This document shows, piece by piece, positions 44,348 through 53,467 of a stretch of 64,000 nt of DNA; the first letter of the stretch is position 1, and every line of letters starts with the position of its first letter. Source of the DNA: Flavobacterium sp. xlx-214 (lineage in GTDB: Bacteria; Bacteroidota; Bacteroidia; Flavobacteriales; Flavobacteriaceae). The stretch covers positions 2,170,001 to 2,234,000 of the forward strand of contig NZ_CP059431.1 of assembly GCF_013874595.1 (NCBI RefSeq), written 5' to 3'. Position numbers and translations under genes: made by a program. The notes beneath the pieces are model-generated. The model was not told where the DNA came from and did not search any database. It worked only from the letters and a program-made list of their open reading frames with translations.

Positions 44348-45589
44348 ATGAAATTCAACGAATTTGATTTAAACAATAACGTTTTTGAAGCTATAGCAGA
44401 TTTAGGTTATCAAGAAGCAACGCCTATTCAGGAAAAAGCAATGCCTATTTTGTTAAAAGGAAACGACTTGGTTGGTTGTGCGCAAACAGGTACTGGTAAA
44501 ACAGCGGCTTTTGCCATACCTATTATTAACCACATTCACAGAATTGTAGGCTCTGGTAAAAAGCGAAAACAAATTAGAACAGTTATTCTTACTCCAACAA
44601 GAGAATTAGCAGTTCAAATTGCAAAAAACTTTGAAGATTTAAGTAAATACACTCAAATTAAGACTTATGTTATTTATGGTGGAGTTGATTTAATGCCTCA
44701 AATTAGCGCTTTAAAAGAAGGTGTTGATGTATTAGTTGCTACACCAGGTAGATTTTTAGATTTGTACAAACAAAATAAAATTAATATTGATGCAATGCAT
44801 CAATTAGTTATTGATGAAGCCGATTTAATGTTAGATATGGGTTTTATTAATGATGTACGCAAAATCATCAAACTTACTCCTAGCAACCGCCAAACATTAA
44901 TGTTTTCTGCTACAATGCCAATGGGCGTTCGTGAATTAGCCGATGAATTTTTAAGCAATGCAGCTTATGTTTCTGTTGATCCTATTTCTAGTGCAGCAGA
45001 AAATGTAACTCAGAAAATGTACCAAGTAGAAAAAGAAGACAAGAAAAAGCTATTGAAACATATTGTAGAAAATGAAAAACTAAACAATGTATTAATTTTT
45101 ACAAGAACCAAACATGGTGCAGATAATGTTGCAGAATTTTTACAAAAAGAGGGCTACAAAGCAGATGCTATTCATGGAGATAAATCTCAAAGTGCGCGTT
45201 TACAAACATTAAATAGGTTTAAAGAAAAAGAATTAGATTTTTTAGTTGCTACCGATGTTGCTTCGCGTGGAATAGATATTCAACAATTGCCTTTTGTAAT
45301 AAATTATGATATTCCTAACATTCCAGAAGTATATATTCACAGAATTGGAAGAACGGGTCGCGCTGGTTTAGAAGGTTTGTCTATTTCTTTTGTTGGTCGT
45401 GATGAGAAAACCTATTTTCAAGATATTGAAAAGTTAATGAAAACTCAGGTTAAAATTGTTAAAGACAATCCTTTTCCTTGGCGTGAACCAAGTGAACACG
45501 CAAAAAAAGATTTTAGAAAAAAATCAAACAATAATCAAAAATCAAGAAAATCAGATTCTTCTAAAAAAAATAAAAAACGATGGTATTAA
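44348..45589 (+). CDS. DEAD-box RNA helicase (RhlE type)
   Basis: 413 residues. Motifs in order: Q motif (GYQEATPIQEKAMP), Walker A AQTGTGKT, PTRELA, TPGR, DEAD (VIDEADLMLDMGF), SAT, and HRIGRTGRAG. A short Lys/Arg-rich tail (KKDFRKKSNNNQKSRKS) probably binds RNA. Members unwind RNA in ribosome assembly, RNA decay or cold response. The terminator hairpin overlaps its last codons. Confidence 0.94.
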   Translation: MKFNEFDLNNNVFEAIADLGYQEATPIQEKAMPILLKGNDLVGCAQTGTGKTAAFAIPIINHIHRIVGSGKKRKQIRTVILTPTRELAVQIAKNFEDLSKYTQIKTYVIYGGVDLMPQISALKEGVDVLVATPGRFLDLYKQNKINIDAMHQLVIDEADLMLDMGFINDVRKIIKLTPSNRQTLMFSATMPMGVRELADEFLSNAAYVSVDPISSAAENVTQKMYQVEKEDKKKLLKHIVENEKLNNVLIFTRTKHGADNVAEFLQKEGYKADAIHGDKSQSARLQTLNRFKEKELDFLVATDVASRGIDIQQLPFVINYDIPNIPEVYIHRIGRTGRAGLEGLSISFVGRDEKTYFQDIEKLMKTQVKIVKDNPFPWREPSEHAKKDFRKKSNNNQKSRKSDSSKKNKKRWY

Positions 45590-45603
45590 GCCATCGTTTT
45601 TTT
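45572..45603. terminator. Hairpin terminator overlapping the helicase stop
   Basis: AAAAAACGATGG / CCATCGTTTTTT. It works for both the helicase gene and the convergent small gene. Confidence 0.9.
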
Positions 45604-45808
45604 ATTCAACTTCTTTTCTACTTTTAAATTCGTCACTATAAGGTACAAAAACCTCAGGAAAATCAACTCCAATTTTTTTGTAAAGCCAACCGCCAGCAAT
45701 ACGCGTTACTCTGTAAAAAATAATTTGCTTTAAACGATTTTCATATTCAGGTATAATGGTTTTTACAACGGTACTTTCATGCAAATCCAATTCATAAATT
45801 GTTTTCAT
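45602..45808 (-). CDS. Small hypothetical protein
   Basis: 68 residues (MKTIYELDLHESTVVKTIIPEYENRLKQIIFYRVTRIAGGWLYKKIG ... FVPYSDEFKSRKE), soluble and charged, no recognised domain. Support comes from a TATATTTG -7 box on the minus strand 24 bp upstream and a shared terminator just after its stop. Confidence 0.65.
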   Translation of the reverse strand: MKTIYELDLHESTVVKTIIPEYENRLKQIIFYRVTRIAGGWLYKKIGVDFPEVFVPYSDEFKSRKEVE

Positions 45809-45831
45809 AACTAATTTTTAAAGATTGTTTT

Positions 45832-45839
45832 CAAATATA
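45832..45839 (-). promoter_or_regulatory. -7 box of the small hypothetical gene
   Basis: Minus-strand TATATTTG (TAnnTTTG), 24 bp before the ATG at 45808. Confidence 0.5.
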
Positions 45840-45876
45840 AAAATATTCGAAATATATTTACATAAAATATTTAATT

Positions 45877-46461
45877 ATGAATGAGGATTTAAGCAATATT
45901 AAAGAATTTGTTGCTGTTTTTATAGAGAATTACACACAAGAAATCATTGAAGATGATGTAGTTGGATTTTACAACGATGTTTTTGTAATGTTACAACACT
46001 TTAATGATATAAAAGCAGACAATGTTGAAATAAAAGCAACTTATGTTCAATTTATCAATCACATTATTCAATATGAATTTATTTTGAAAGAATATTCTTC
46101 CTTTGATTTTGGTTCGATAAAAACATTAGAAAGTTTACATTCAAATACCGATTTTAAGAAATTAGCTCCAATCTACACAAATTATAGTTTTACTGAAACC
46201 GAAGAAGCAGTAGAGCAAATTTTAGAAGAATTAAAAACAATGAAAGAGTTTGGAAAGGAACTGCGTGAAGAAATTGATTATTTGTTAGATGAATATACTT
46301 TTCACTTAAATCATATCAAAGAAAACATACAATTTAATTTCTATACTTATACAGAACTAGAAGGTATTACTGATTTTGAATTAGATGAAAAGTTAGAAGA
46401 ATTTCACAAAGAAAAATCAAAATTCATTCAAAAATGCAATGATAAATTAGCAAAAAAGTAA
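45877..46461 (+). CDS. Acidic helical protein of unknown function
   Basis: 194 residues, rich in Glu, Lys and Phe, predicted almost wholly alpha-helical, with likely coiled-coil stretches around 105-130 (TEEAVEQILEELKTMKEFGKELREEIDYLL) and 160-190. No signal peptide or membrane segment. No family recognised. The next gene starts after one base, so the two are co-transcribed. Confidence 0.75.
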   Translation: MNEDLSNIKEFVAVFIENYTQEIIEDDVVGFYNDVFVMLQHFNDIKADNVEIKATYVQFINHIIQYEFILKEYSSFDFGSIKTLESLHSNTDFKKLAPIYTNYSFTETEEAVEQILEELKTMKEFGKELREEIDYLLDEYTFHLNHIKENIQFNFYTYTELEGITDFELDEKLEEFHKEKSKFIQKCNDKLAKK

Positions 46462-46462
46462 T

Positions 46463-46870
46463 ATGAAAATTTTAAGAGAAATAGCAGCTGTTATTGCTGG
46501 CTTACTAGTTGGGTCAATGGTAAACATGGGGCTTATTATGATTAGTGGTAAAATATTTCCTTTACCAGCCGGTGTTGATAATACTACAACAGAAGGTTTA
46601 ACTGCAGGAATGCATCTATTTGAACCTCAGTATTTTTTATTTCCTTTTTTAGCACATGCTTTAGGAACTTTAGTAGGCGCTTTTTTGGCAACAAAGCTAT
46701 CTAAATCTAAAACAATGGTCAATGCTTTTACAGTTGGCTTTTTGTTTTTATTAGGCGGCATTTCTATGGTTGTACAATTACCTGCACCAATGTGGTTTAA
46801 TGTTACCGATTTAGTACTTGCTTATATCCCTATGGCTTATTTAGGTTTTGTAATGGGGAAAAAGCGATGA
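46463..46870 (+). CDS. Four-helix integral membrane protein, unknown function
   Basis: 135 residues with four hydrophobic segments (about 5-30, 55-77, 85-106, 112-131) and a short basic end (GKKR). Conserved-looking motifs include AVIAGLLVGSMVNMG and FPFLAHALGTLVGAFLATKLS. It looks like a common Bacteroidota membrane protein without assigned role. Coupled to the acidic helical protein upstream; strong terminator at its stop. Confidence 0.8.
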   Translation: MKILREIAAVIAGLLVGSMVNMGLIMISGKIFPLPAGVDNTTTEGLTAGMHLFEPQYFLFPFLAHALGTLVGAFLATKLSKSKTMVNAFTVGFLFLLGGISMVVQLPAPMWFNVTDLVLAYIPMAYLGFVMGKKR

Positions 46871-46892
46871 TTTTAAATCATCGCTTTTTTTT
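46859..46892. terminator. Bidirectional hairpin terminator
   Basis: AAAGCGATGATTT / AAATCATCGCTTT plus T-run, overlapping the last codons of the membrane-protein gene. Confidence 0.9.
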
Positions 46893-47298
46893 ATGGCTTT
46901 CTTCTTTTTAAAAGAAGAATGAAGAATATTTGACCAATAAGGAATAGTAGGATTGATGTATAAGCTACTATGCCTAAATAATGACTTAATTCTGTAGGAT
47001 CATTAGTATAGTTCGAATATAGATGTCTTAATAAATGATTGAATCTTGCATATAAAACTAATGGAATGCAACAAATAAAATGAAAAACGAATAATTTAAA
47101 GGCTGTTATTCTATTCTTAATAAGTGAATAAATGATTACTATAATTAAAATTAAGAAAAAAACTAAAATCTCTAAAAAATCAGTTGCGGGTATAATTGTA
47201 TTCCATCCAGGATTTTGAATTACAAATAGTGATTCAAACGGTATCGATATAATTAACAAAATAACAAAAAGGAGAAGCTTATAATTTTTCTTAAGCAT
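46891..47298 (-). CDS. Small integral membrane protein, unknown function
   Basis: 135 residues with four hydrophobic helices (YKLLLFVILLIISIPF, FLEILVFFLILIIVIIYSLI, AFKLFVFHFICCIPLVLYA, YTSILLFLIGQIFFILLLK). No family recognised. Convergent with the preceding membrane-protein gene. AT-rich coding, with no obvious operon partner. Confidence 0.65.
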   Translation of the reverse strand: MLKKNYKLLLFVILLIISIPFESLFVIQNPGWNTIIPATDFLEILVFFLILIIVIIYSLIKNRITAFKLFVFHFICCIPLVLYARFNHLLRHLYSNYTNDPTELSHYLGIVAYTSILLFLIGQIFFILLLKRRKP

Positions 47299-47380
47299 GT
47301 TTTGGATTACTTAATGTTATTTTATACATAAATTTACTCTTGATTTCTTTTTTTATTAATTACGACATTGATAAACTTGT

Positions 47381-47833
47381 TTATTTCTTCACAGCAGGTG
47401 GTACCAACAAGCTATAATCGCCATTATTGCGGATAAAATCACGTACAATACTTGAACTAATGAAAGAAGTATCTACAGCAGTTAATAAAAACACGGTTTC
47501 AATTCCCGATACTAATCTGTTGGCGTGTGCAATGGCTTTTTCAAATTCAAAATCGGCTGGGTTGCGTAATCCTCTTAAAAGAAAATCGGCTCCTTTTTCT
47601 TTGCAATAATCAATCGTTAAGCCTTGGTAATTTTCTACAATAACTTTAGGTTCATCAGCAAAAGTTTCTCTTATAAACTGCATGCGTTCTTCTAATGAAA
47701 ACATGTATTTTTTATCAGTATTAGTACCAATAGCAATAATAATTTCATCAAATAAAGGCAAGGCACGTTTAATAACATCAACATGCCCGTTGGTAATTGG
47801 GTCAAAAGATCCTGGGAAAACAGCTTTTTTCAT
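47381..47833 (-). CDS. coaD: Pantetheine-phosphate adenylyltransferase
   Basis: 150 residues. Catalyses the penultimate step of coenzyme A synthesis (4'-phosphopantetheine + ATP). The nucleotidyltransferase motif is PGSFDPITNGHVDVI (TNGH), with the later ISSSIVRD motif and LLRGLRNPADFEFE. Length fits the family. Its ATG overlaps the ddl stop by one base (TAATG). Confidence 0.95.
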   Translation of the reverse strand: MKKAVFPGSFDPITNGHVDVIKRALPLFDEIIIAIGTNTDKKYMFSLEERMQFIRETFADEPKVIVENYQGLTIDYCKEKGADFLLRGLRNPADFEFEKAIAHANRLVSGIETVFLLTAVDTSFISSSIVRDFIRNNGDYSLLVPPAVKK

Positions 47834-48816
47834 TAAAAATGTTCACGAGTTAAAGCTAATTCAATAGCGTTGTCAAACAATTCGTTTAAAGAAATTCCTG
47901 CTTCACGAGCCTGTTGTGGTAAAATACTTTCGGCAGTTAAACCTGGAACTGTGTTCATTTCTAATAAAAAAGGTTCGTTGCCAACCAAAATGAATTCTGA
48001 ACGTGAAAAACCATCCATTTTTAAAATCGTATAAATACGTTTTGCAACATCTTCAATTTTAGCTTTTTCTTCATCTGAAATTCTTGCAGGTGTAATCTCG
48101 CTCGATTTTCCTTCATATTTAGCTTCGTAATCAAAGAATTCGTTTTCAGAAACTATTTCCGTAATAGGTAAAACAATGGTTTCAGCTTTAAATTTGATAA
48201 CTCCAACCGAAACCTCTGTTCCTTTTAAATAACTTTCAATAATAATTTCATCGTCTTCGGCATACGCTTTATCGATAGCTATTTGCAGTTGATTGGCTTC
48301 TTTTACCATTGAAATTCCAAAACTAGAACCCGATTTGTTAGGTTTTACAAAACAAGGCAAGCCCACACGTTGTATAATTTGATCTTCTAAAATAACATCG
48401 CCTTTATTTAAATAGTATGAAATAGCCGTTTTTATGCCATAAGGTTTTAAAACTGATAGCATATCGCGCTTGTTAAAAGTTAACGCTGATTGATAGTAAT
48501 TACACGAAGTTTGTGGAATATTAAGCAATTTTAAGTACGCTTGAATCAATCCATCTTCGCCTGGTGTGCCATGAATAGCGTTAAAAACAACATCAAAAGT
48601 TATTTTTTGACCATTCACTTCAACAGAAAAATCGTTTTTATCAATCGGAAATTTATTGTTTTGGGCATCTACATAAAACCAACCTTCTGTTAAAATATGA
48701 ATTTTATGTAAATTGTATTTTGATGTATCTAAATGATTATAAACAACTTCGCCGCTTTTTAAGGATATTTTATACTCGCTAGAATATCCTCCCATAATAA
48801 TTGCTACGTTTTTCAT
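47833..48816 (-). CDS. ddl: D-alanine--D-alanine ligase
   Basis: 327 residues, ATP-grasp enzyme making the D-Ala-D-Ala dipeptide for peptidoglycan. N-terminal IIMGGYSSEYKISLKSG, then FNAIHGTPGEDG, LPCFVKPNKSGSSFGIS, DGFSRSEFIL and EMNTVPGLTAESILP. The upstream neighbour, a PASTA protein on the other strand, is also linked to the cell envelope, and coaD is co-transcribed downstream. Confidence 0.95.
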   Translation of the reverse strand: MKNVAIIMGGYSSEYKISLKSGEVVYNHLDTSKYNLHKIHILTEGWFYVDAQNNKFPIDKNDFSVEVNGQKITFDVVFNAIHGTPGEDGLIQAYLKLLNIPQTSCNYYQSALTFNKRDMLSVLKPYGIKTAISYYLNKGDVILEDQIIQRVGLPCFVKPNKSGSSFGISMVKEANQLQIAIDKAYAEDDEIIIESYLKGTEVSVGVIKFKAETIVLPITEIVSENEFFDYEAKYEGKSSEITPARISDEEKAKIEDVAKRIYTILKMDGFSRSEFILVGNEPFLLEMNTVPGLTAESILPQQAREAGISLNELFDNAIELALTREHF

Positions 48817-48901
48817 TTAATAATGTATTTTTATATTTTATTTTTGTAAGAATTATTTTTATTCTAAAACAAATTTATAAAAATACACGTAACATAATTG
48901 A

Positions 48902-48909
48902 TAACTTTG
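48902..48909 (+). promoter_or_regulatory. -7 box of the PASTA-rluD operon
   Basis: TAACTTTG, a perfect TAnnTTTG, 18 bp before the chosen ATG at 48927. It supports that start over the longer frame from 48801. Confidence 0.6.
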
Positions 48910-48926
48910 CTAAAATAAATAACTCT

Positions 48927-49550
48927 ATGGGTTTAGGATCTTTCTTAAAAAGTAAACAATTTATATTTTCTTTAATAGGCGCATTTGTAATTGTTGCCAT
49001 TTTAATATTTGGTAGCTTGCAGTTTTTAAGTATTTACACACGTCATGGTGATGAAATTCCGGTGCCAGATCTTAAAAAAATGAAGGCTGAAAAAGCAATG
49101 GATTTAGTGGCTGAAAACGGTTTTGAAATTGTAATTATTGATACCGTTGATTTTGATCCAAAATTCCCACCATTAACCATTTCATCGCAAGATCCTAAAG
49201 CTAATGATGCTGTAAAACAAGGGCGTACTATTTATGTAAAAATCAATGCAAAAGGATATTCGTCGGTTCGTTTACCAAATTTAGATGGTAGAACGTTGCG
49301 CCATTCTGTTGCTATTTTAGAATCGTTAGGTTTGGTAAAAGGACAAACCAAATACGAGCCAGATTTTGCAAAAGATGTAGTTTTACGTATTGAACAAGAT
49401 GGAAGAATTTTACGTGCAGGTGATAAAGTACTTAAGAATTCTAAAATCGACTTTATTTTAGGTGATGGCATGTTAGGATATAAGCCAGAGCCGGATTCGT
49501 TAGGTGAAATGTATGAAGATACAGCGCCAGCAATCGATTCAATTTTTTAA
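48927..49550 (+). CDS. PASTA-domain membrane protein
   Basis: 207 residues from ATG 48927 (MGLGSFLKSKQ). The longer frame from 48801 runs through the ddl start and the promoter and is rejected. One transmembrane helix (about 12-33) is followed by two to three extracytoplasmic PASTA units (VPDLKKMKAEKAMDLVAENGFEIV, ISSQDPKANDAVKQGRTIYVKIN, LPNLDGRTLRHSVAILESLGL). PASTA domains bind peptidoglycan or muropeptides. rluD follows after 2 bp. Confidence 0.9.
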   Translation: MGLGSFLKSKQFIFSLIGAFVIVAILIFGSLQFLSIYTRHGDEIPVPDLKKMKAEKAMDLVAENGFEIVIIDTVDFDPKFPPLTISSQDPKANDAVKQGRTIYVKINAKGYSSVRLPNLDGRTLRHSVAILESLGLVKGQTKYEPDFAKDVVLRIEQDGRILRAGDKVLKNSKIDFILGDGMLGYKPEPDSLGEMYEDTAPAIDSIF

Positions 49551-49552
49551 GA

Positions 49553-50590
49553 ATGACAGAAGATATTAATTTAATAGAAGACGAGTTATTTGAACATTAC
49601 AGATTTGAAGCAGGTAAAGGCCAAGCGCCTTTGCGTGTAGATAAATTTTTAATGAACTTGGTTGAAAACGCTACTCGTAATAAAATTCAAAAGGCGGCAG
49701 AAAACGGAAATATTTTTGTAAACGAAGTTCCTGTAAAATCAAATCACAAAGTAAAAGCAAACGATGTGGTTCGAGTATTAATGGAGCAACCTCCGTTTGA
49801 AAACATCATCATTCCAGAAAATATTCCGTTGGATATTGTGTATGAAGATGATGATTTGTTGGTTGTAAATAAACCTGCTGGTTTGGTAGTGCATCCAGGT
49901 CATGGAAATTACACAGGTACATTAGTGAATGCTTTGGCGTATCATTTTGAAAATTTACCTTTAAATAGTTCAGAGCGTCCTGGCTTGGTTCATAGAATTG
50001 ATAAGGATACATCGGGTTTATTAGTTATTGCCAAAACAGATTGGACAATGACTGAATTGCAAAAGCAATTTGCTGAAAAAACATCAGAGCGTGAGTACAT
50101 TGCTTTGGTTTGGGGTAATGTAGAAGAAAACGAAGGTACTATAGAAAGTTATATTGGTCGTCATAAAGTAGATCGTATGCAAATGGCTTCTTTTCCTGAT
50201 GATACAACAGGTGCAAAATATGCGGTTACTCATTATAAAGTTATAGAACGTTTAGGATATGTTACCTTGGTTTCTTGTAAATTAGAAACAGGTCGTACGC
50301 ATCAAATACGTGTTCACATGAAATCTATTGGGCATACGTTGTTTAATGATGAACGTTACGGTGGCGAGAAAATTTTAAAAGGAACCACTTTTACAAAATA
50401 CAAACAATTTGTAGAAAACACCTTTAAAGTATTGCCACGCCAAGCTTTGCATGCTAAAACATTAGGTTTTATGCATCCTATAAAAAAAGAATTTATGCGT
50501 TTTGATACCGAAATACCAACGGATATGTTAGAAGCAATTGATAGATGGCGCAAATATTCTAACAACCATGAAATGGTAGAAGAAGATTAA
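49553..50590 (+). CDS. rluD: RluD-family 23S rRNA pseudouridine synthase
   Basis: 345 residues. An N-terminal S4 RNA-binding domain (about 20-80; LRVDKFLMNLVENATRNKIQKAAENGNIFVNE) is followed by the catalytic domain with Asp in RPGLVHRIDKDTSGLLVIAK and the later motif LETGRTHQIRVHM. It modifies uridines in 23S rRNA helix 69 if it is a true RluD; RluC-type specificity cannot be excluded. Middle gene of a three-gene operon. Confidence 0.92.
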   Translation: MTEDINLIEDELFEHYRFEAGKGQAPLRVDKFLMNLVENATRNKIQKAAENGNIFVNEVPVKSNHKVKANDVVRVLMEQPPFENIIIPENIPLDIVYEDDDLLVVNKPAGLVVHPGHGNYTGTLVNALAYHFENLPLNSSERPGLVHRIDKDTSGLLVIAKTDWTMTELQKQFAEKTSEREYIALVWGNVEENEGTIESYIGRHKVDRMQMASFPDDTTGAKYAVTHYKVIERLGYVTLVSCKLETGRTHQIRVHMKSIGHTLFNDERYGGEKILKGTTFTKYKQFVENTFKVLPRQALHAKTLGFMHPIKKEFMRFDTEIPTDMLEAIDRWRKYSNNHEMVEED

Positions 50591-51060
50591 TGATGACGAT
50601 TATTAAATTAAGAGAAGTAAAAAATTTAGCAAGCGATATCAGATTAAATCAGATTTATGATCAGTTTGATATTCTTTTAAGTGAATTAAGAAAAAGAGAG
50701 TTGCCTGATTCAATTATTCAGACAATCAATAGCGAGGTTCAAGAAATTAACACCTCTAATTCTTTAACTACTAGCGATCTAAGAAAAGTAATAAAGAAAA
50801 AACAAACCGTAATTTTAAGGTTAATAGAAAAAGACTTAAAGTTGGTTCCAATAAATTATTACAGAACGCTTTGGTTAGCACTTGGAATGACTGTTATTGG
50901 AATACCGTTAGGAGTACTTGCTGGTGTAATTTTAAAAAAGTCGGGTTTATTTGCATTAGGTTTACCTATTGGTGTAGCAATTGGCGTAACCGTTGGTACA
51001 GCAATGGATAAAAAGGCTGTAAAAGAAAACAGACAATTAAATGTAGAAATTAAGTATTAA
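50590..51060 (+). CDS. Hypothetical protein with C-terminal membrane hairpin
   Basis: 156 residues. A cytoplasmic helical part (about 1-95) is followed by two hydrophobic Gly-rich segments (TLWLALGMTVIGIPLGVLAG and LFALGLPIGVAIGVTVGTAM). No family recognised. Its ATG overlaps the rluD stop by one base; an ATG 3 bp later is equally possible. Followed by a terminator. Confidence 0.75.
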   Translation: MMTIIKLREVKNLASDIRLNQIYDQFDILLSELRKRELPDSIIQTINSEVQEINTSNSLTTSDLRKVIKKKQTVILRLIEKDLKLVPINYYRTLWLALGMTVIGIPLGVLAGVILKKSGLFALGLPIGVAIGVTVGTAMDKKAVKENRQLNVEIKY

Positions 51061-51111
51061 TAATTTGGATTCAATAATGATCTAATTACAATACAGTTTG
51101 TTGTGATAATA

Positions 51112-51148
51112 AATTGTCCCGCTTGCCAAAGGCAAACGGGATTTTTTT
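51112..51148. terminator. Hairpin terminator
   Basis: TCCCGCTTGCC / GGCAAACGGGA with one mismatch, followed by seven T. It lies between convergent genes. Confidence 0.88.
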
Positions 51149-53141
51149 ATGATTTAAAATTCATATTCTGAATCCGAATTGCATTTAGAATCGCTAAAAA
51201 AGCAACGCCAACATCAGCAAAAACCGCTTCCCACATCGTCGCAATTCCACCAGCTCCGAGAGCAAGAACAATTCCTTTCACTGCAAAAGCTAAAACAATA
51301 TTCTGCCACACTATTTTTTTCGTTTGCTTGCCGATATTAATTGCCATTGGAATTTTTGATGGTTTATCATCTTGAATCACAATATCTGCAGTTTCAATAG
51401 TGGCATCACTTCCCAAGCCGCCCATTGCGATACCCACATCACTTAGAGCCACCACAGGAGCATCATTCACACCATCACCCACAAATGCAACAGTTTCATT
51501 TTTGGCTTTGATCCCTTTTACCTTATTCACTTTATCTTCGGGAAGTAAATCACCAAAAGCATTATCAATACCAAGTTCTTTGGCAACAAATGCAACAACT
51601 GAAGTTTTATCACCGCTAAGCATCGTTGCTTTTACACCCAATTGATGCAATTTGTCAACGGTTTGTTTAGCGTCTTCTTTAATACTATCCGCAATAGTAA
51701 TGTAACCTGCAAATTGTCCAGCATGCGCAATCGCAATGACGGTGTAAACGATGTTTGAAGGATCTATATCATAGTTAATATTGAATTTGTCCATCAATTT
51801 GAAATTCCCAACCAAAAGCTCCTTTCCGTTTATGATCGCTTTCAAACCATGCCCAGCAATTTCTTCAGAATTTTCTAGTTGAATAGAGGTGTCAATTTCT
51901 CCAACGTATTCATGTATCGCAGTAGCAACGGGATGCGTACTTAAATTTTCCAACGCATTCACCATTTTTAGAATCTCATCTTTGTTGAATTCAGGCTTCA
52001 AATTCACTTCTTGAACTTTGAAAACTCCTTCAGTCATGGTTCCCGTTTTGTCCATGGCCACGTTTTGAATCTCAGCAATTTTATCTAAAAAATTACTTCC
52101 TTTAAAGAGAATTCCGTTTTTACTTGCCGCACCAATTCCACCAAAATAACCCAGCGGAATGGAAATCACCAACGCACACGGACATGAAATCACTAAGAAA
52201 ATTAACGCTCGGTACAACCATGTTTTAAACTCGTAATCTTGAACAAAGAAATACGGTAATAGACAGATTCCAATGGCTAGAAAAACAACGATTGGTGTGT
52301 AAATTCGAGCAAATTTTCGAATGAAAAGTTCGGTTGGTGCTTTTTGAGAAGTCGCATTTTGAACCATTTCTAAAATTTTACTCAACTTGCTATCTTCGTA
52401 CGGCGTGGTAATTCGAACTTGAGAAACGGAATTCAAATTAATCATTCCTGCAAGAACTGTATCGCCTTTTGATTTTGTGTCGGGTTTGCTTTCCCCAGTT
52501 AATGCAGCCGTGTTGAAAGAAGAATTATCGGTTAACAATTCACCATCCAATGCCAATTTTTCACCTGGTTTTAATTGAATAATTTGATCAATTTTAGCTT
52601 CCGCTGCTTTAATTGTTTTGGTTTGATTGTTCTCTAGAATCGTTACTTCATCGGGACGCTGATCAAGTAATGATTTGATATTTCCTTTCGCACGCGAAAC
52701 TGCCAAATCTTGAAAAGCTTCGCCAACAGCATAAAATAACATTACGGCAACGCCTTCCGGATATTCCCCAATAGCGAAGGCTCCAATCGTCGCAATTCCC
52801 ATCAAGAAAAATTCCGAAAATACATCTCCTTTTCCTATGCTTTCAGCAGCTTCTTTCAAAACGGGTAAACCAACTGAAATATAAGCTACAGCGTACCAAA
52901 CGATACGTACCCAATCGGAAAACCAATCAGGTTTTAGGTAATAATCGAATGCCAATCCTACCATAAGGATAACGAAAGAAATAATCGCTGGTAGAAACAT
53001 TTTGAAAATCTCCGCTTTTGTTGTTGGCGCAGCACCATGGTTGTGACCATCATCATGCGAATGACCATGATCATGACCTTCATGCTCGTGTTTATTTTTT
53101 AATGGTACAGGTTCATCTGTACTGCAACAATGTTTAGACAT
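51147..53141 (-). CDS. Heavy-metal P1B-type ATPase (Zn/Cd/Pb exporter type)
   Basis: 664 residues from ATG 53141 (MSKHCCSTDEP); eight more residues are possible upstream. A His-rich metal-binding N-terminus (HEHEGHDHGHSHDDGHNHG) replaces a classical CxxC domain. Membrane metal site SCPCALVISIPLG (CPC), phosphorylation site DKTGTMTEG, TGES, and hinge GDGVNDAPVVA. It exports soft divalent cations across the inner membrane. ZntA/CadA-like; the exact metal is unknown. No regulator adjacent. Confidence 0.93.
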   Translation of the reverse strand: MSKHCCSTDEPVPLKNKHEHEGHDHGHSHDDGHNHGAAPTTKAEIFKMFLPAIISFVILMVGLAFDYYLKPDWFSDWVRIVWYAVAYISVGLPVLKEAAESIGKGDVFSEFFLMGIATIGAFAIGEYPEGVAVMLFYAVGEAFQDLAVSRAKGNIKSLLDQRPDEVTILENNQTKTIKAAEAKIDQIIQLKPGEKLALDGELLTDNSSFNTAALTGESKPDTKSKGDTVLAGMINLNSVSQVRITTPYEDSKLSKILEMVQNATSQKAPTELFIRKFARIYTPIVVFLAIGICLLPYFFVQDYEFKTWLYRALIFLVISCPCALVISIPLGYFGGIGAASKNGILFKGSNFLDKIAEIQNVAMDKTGTMTEGVFKVQEVNLKPEFNKDEILKMVNALENLSTHPVATAIHEYVGEIDTSIQLENSEEIAGHGLKAIINGKELLVGNFKLMDKFNINYDIDPSNIVYTVIAIAHAGQFAGYITIADSIKEDAKQTVDKLHQLGVKATMLSGDKTSVVAFVAKELGIDNAFGDLLPEDKVNKVKGIKAKNETVAFVGDGVNDAPVVALSDVGIAMGGLGSDATIETADIVIQDDKPSKIPMAINIGKQTKKIVWQNIVLAFAVKGIVLALGAGGIATMWEAVFADVGVAFLAILNAIRIQNMNFKS

Positions 53142-53165
53142 AGTCTTATTTTTTGATTTTCTCAA

Positions 53166-53467
53166 ATAAAATAGAGTTGTGATTAAATTACTCCAAAATA
53201 ATTTCTAAAAAAAATAATATTAAAAAAATGAATAATTTCAGAGAAACTTTATCTATTAAAAAGTAAAAAACAGTTTAATATTAATTTATTCTTTAGATGA
53301 AGAAGATTAAGTTAGTTACAAGCACATAAAGAACATTATTAAATAAGGAATAATTAAAAAAATAATTCATTAAATTTGAAATATCTAATCTTGTAACAAT
53401 AGGATTGTTGTAGGAAATGTATTAAAAAGGATAGTGCAAAAAAATAAAGAGTAATTAAAATAAACAT
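53166..53467. other. Gene-free AT-rich stretch
   Basis: Very AT-rich intergenic region between divergent genes. It presumably holds both promoters, but I see no convincing TAnnTTTG or repeat. Confidence 0.6.
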
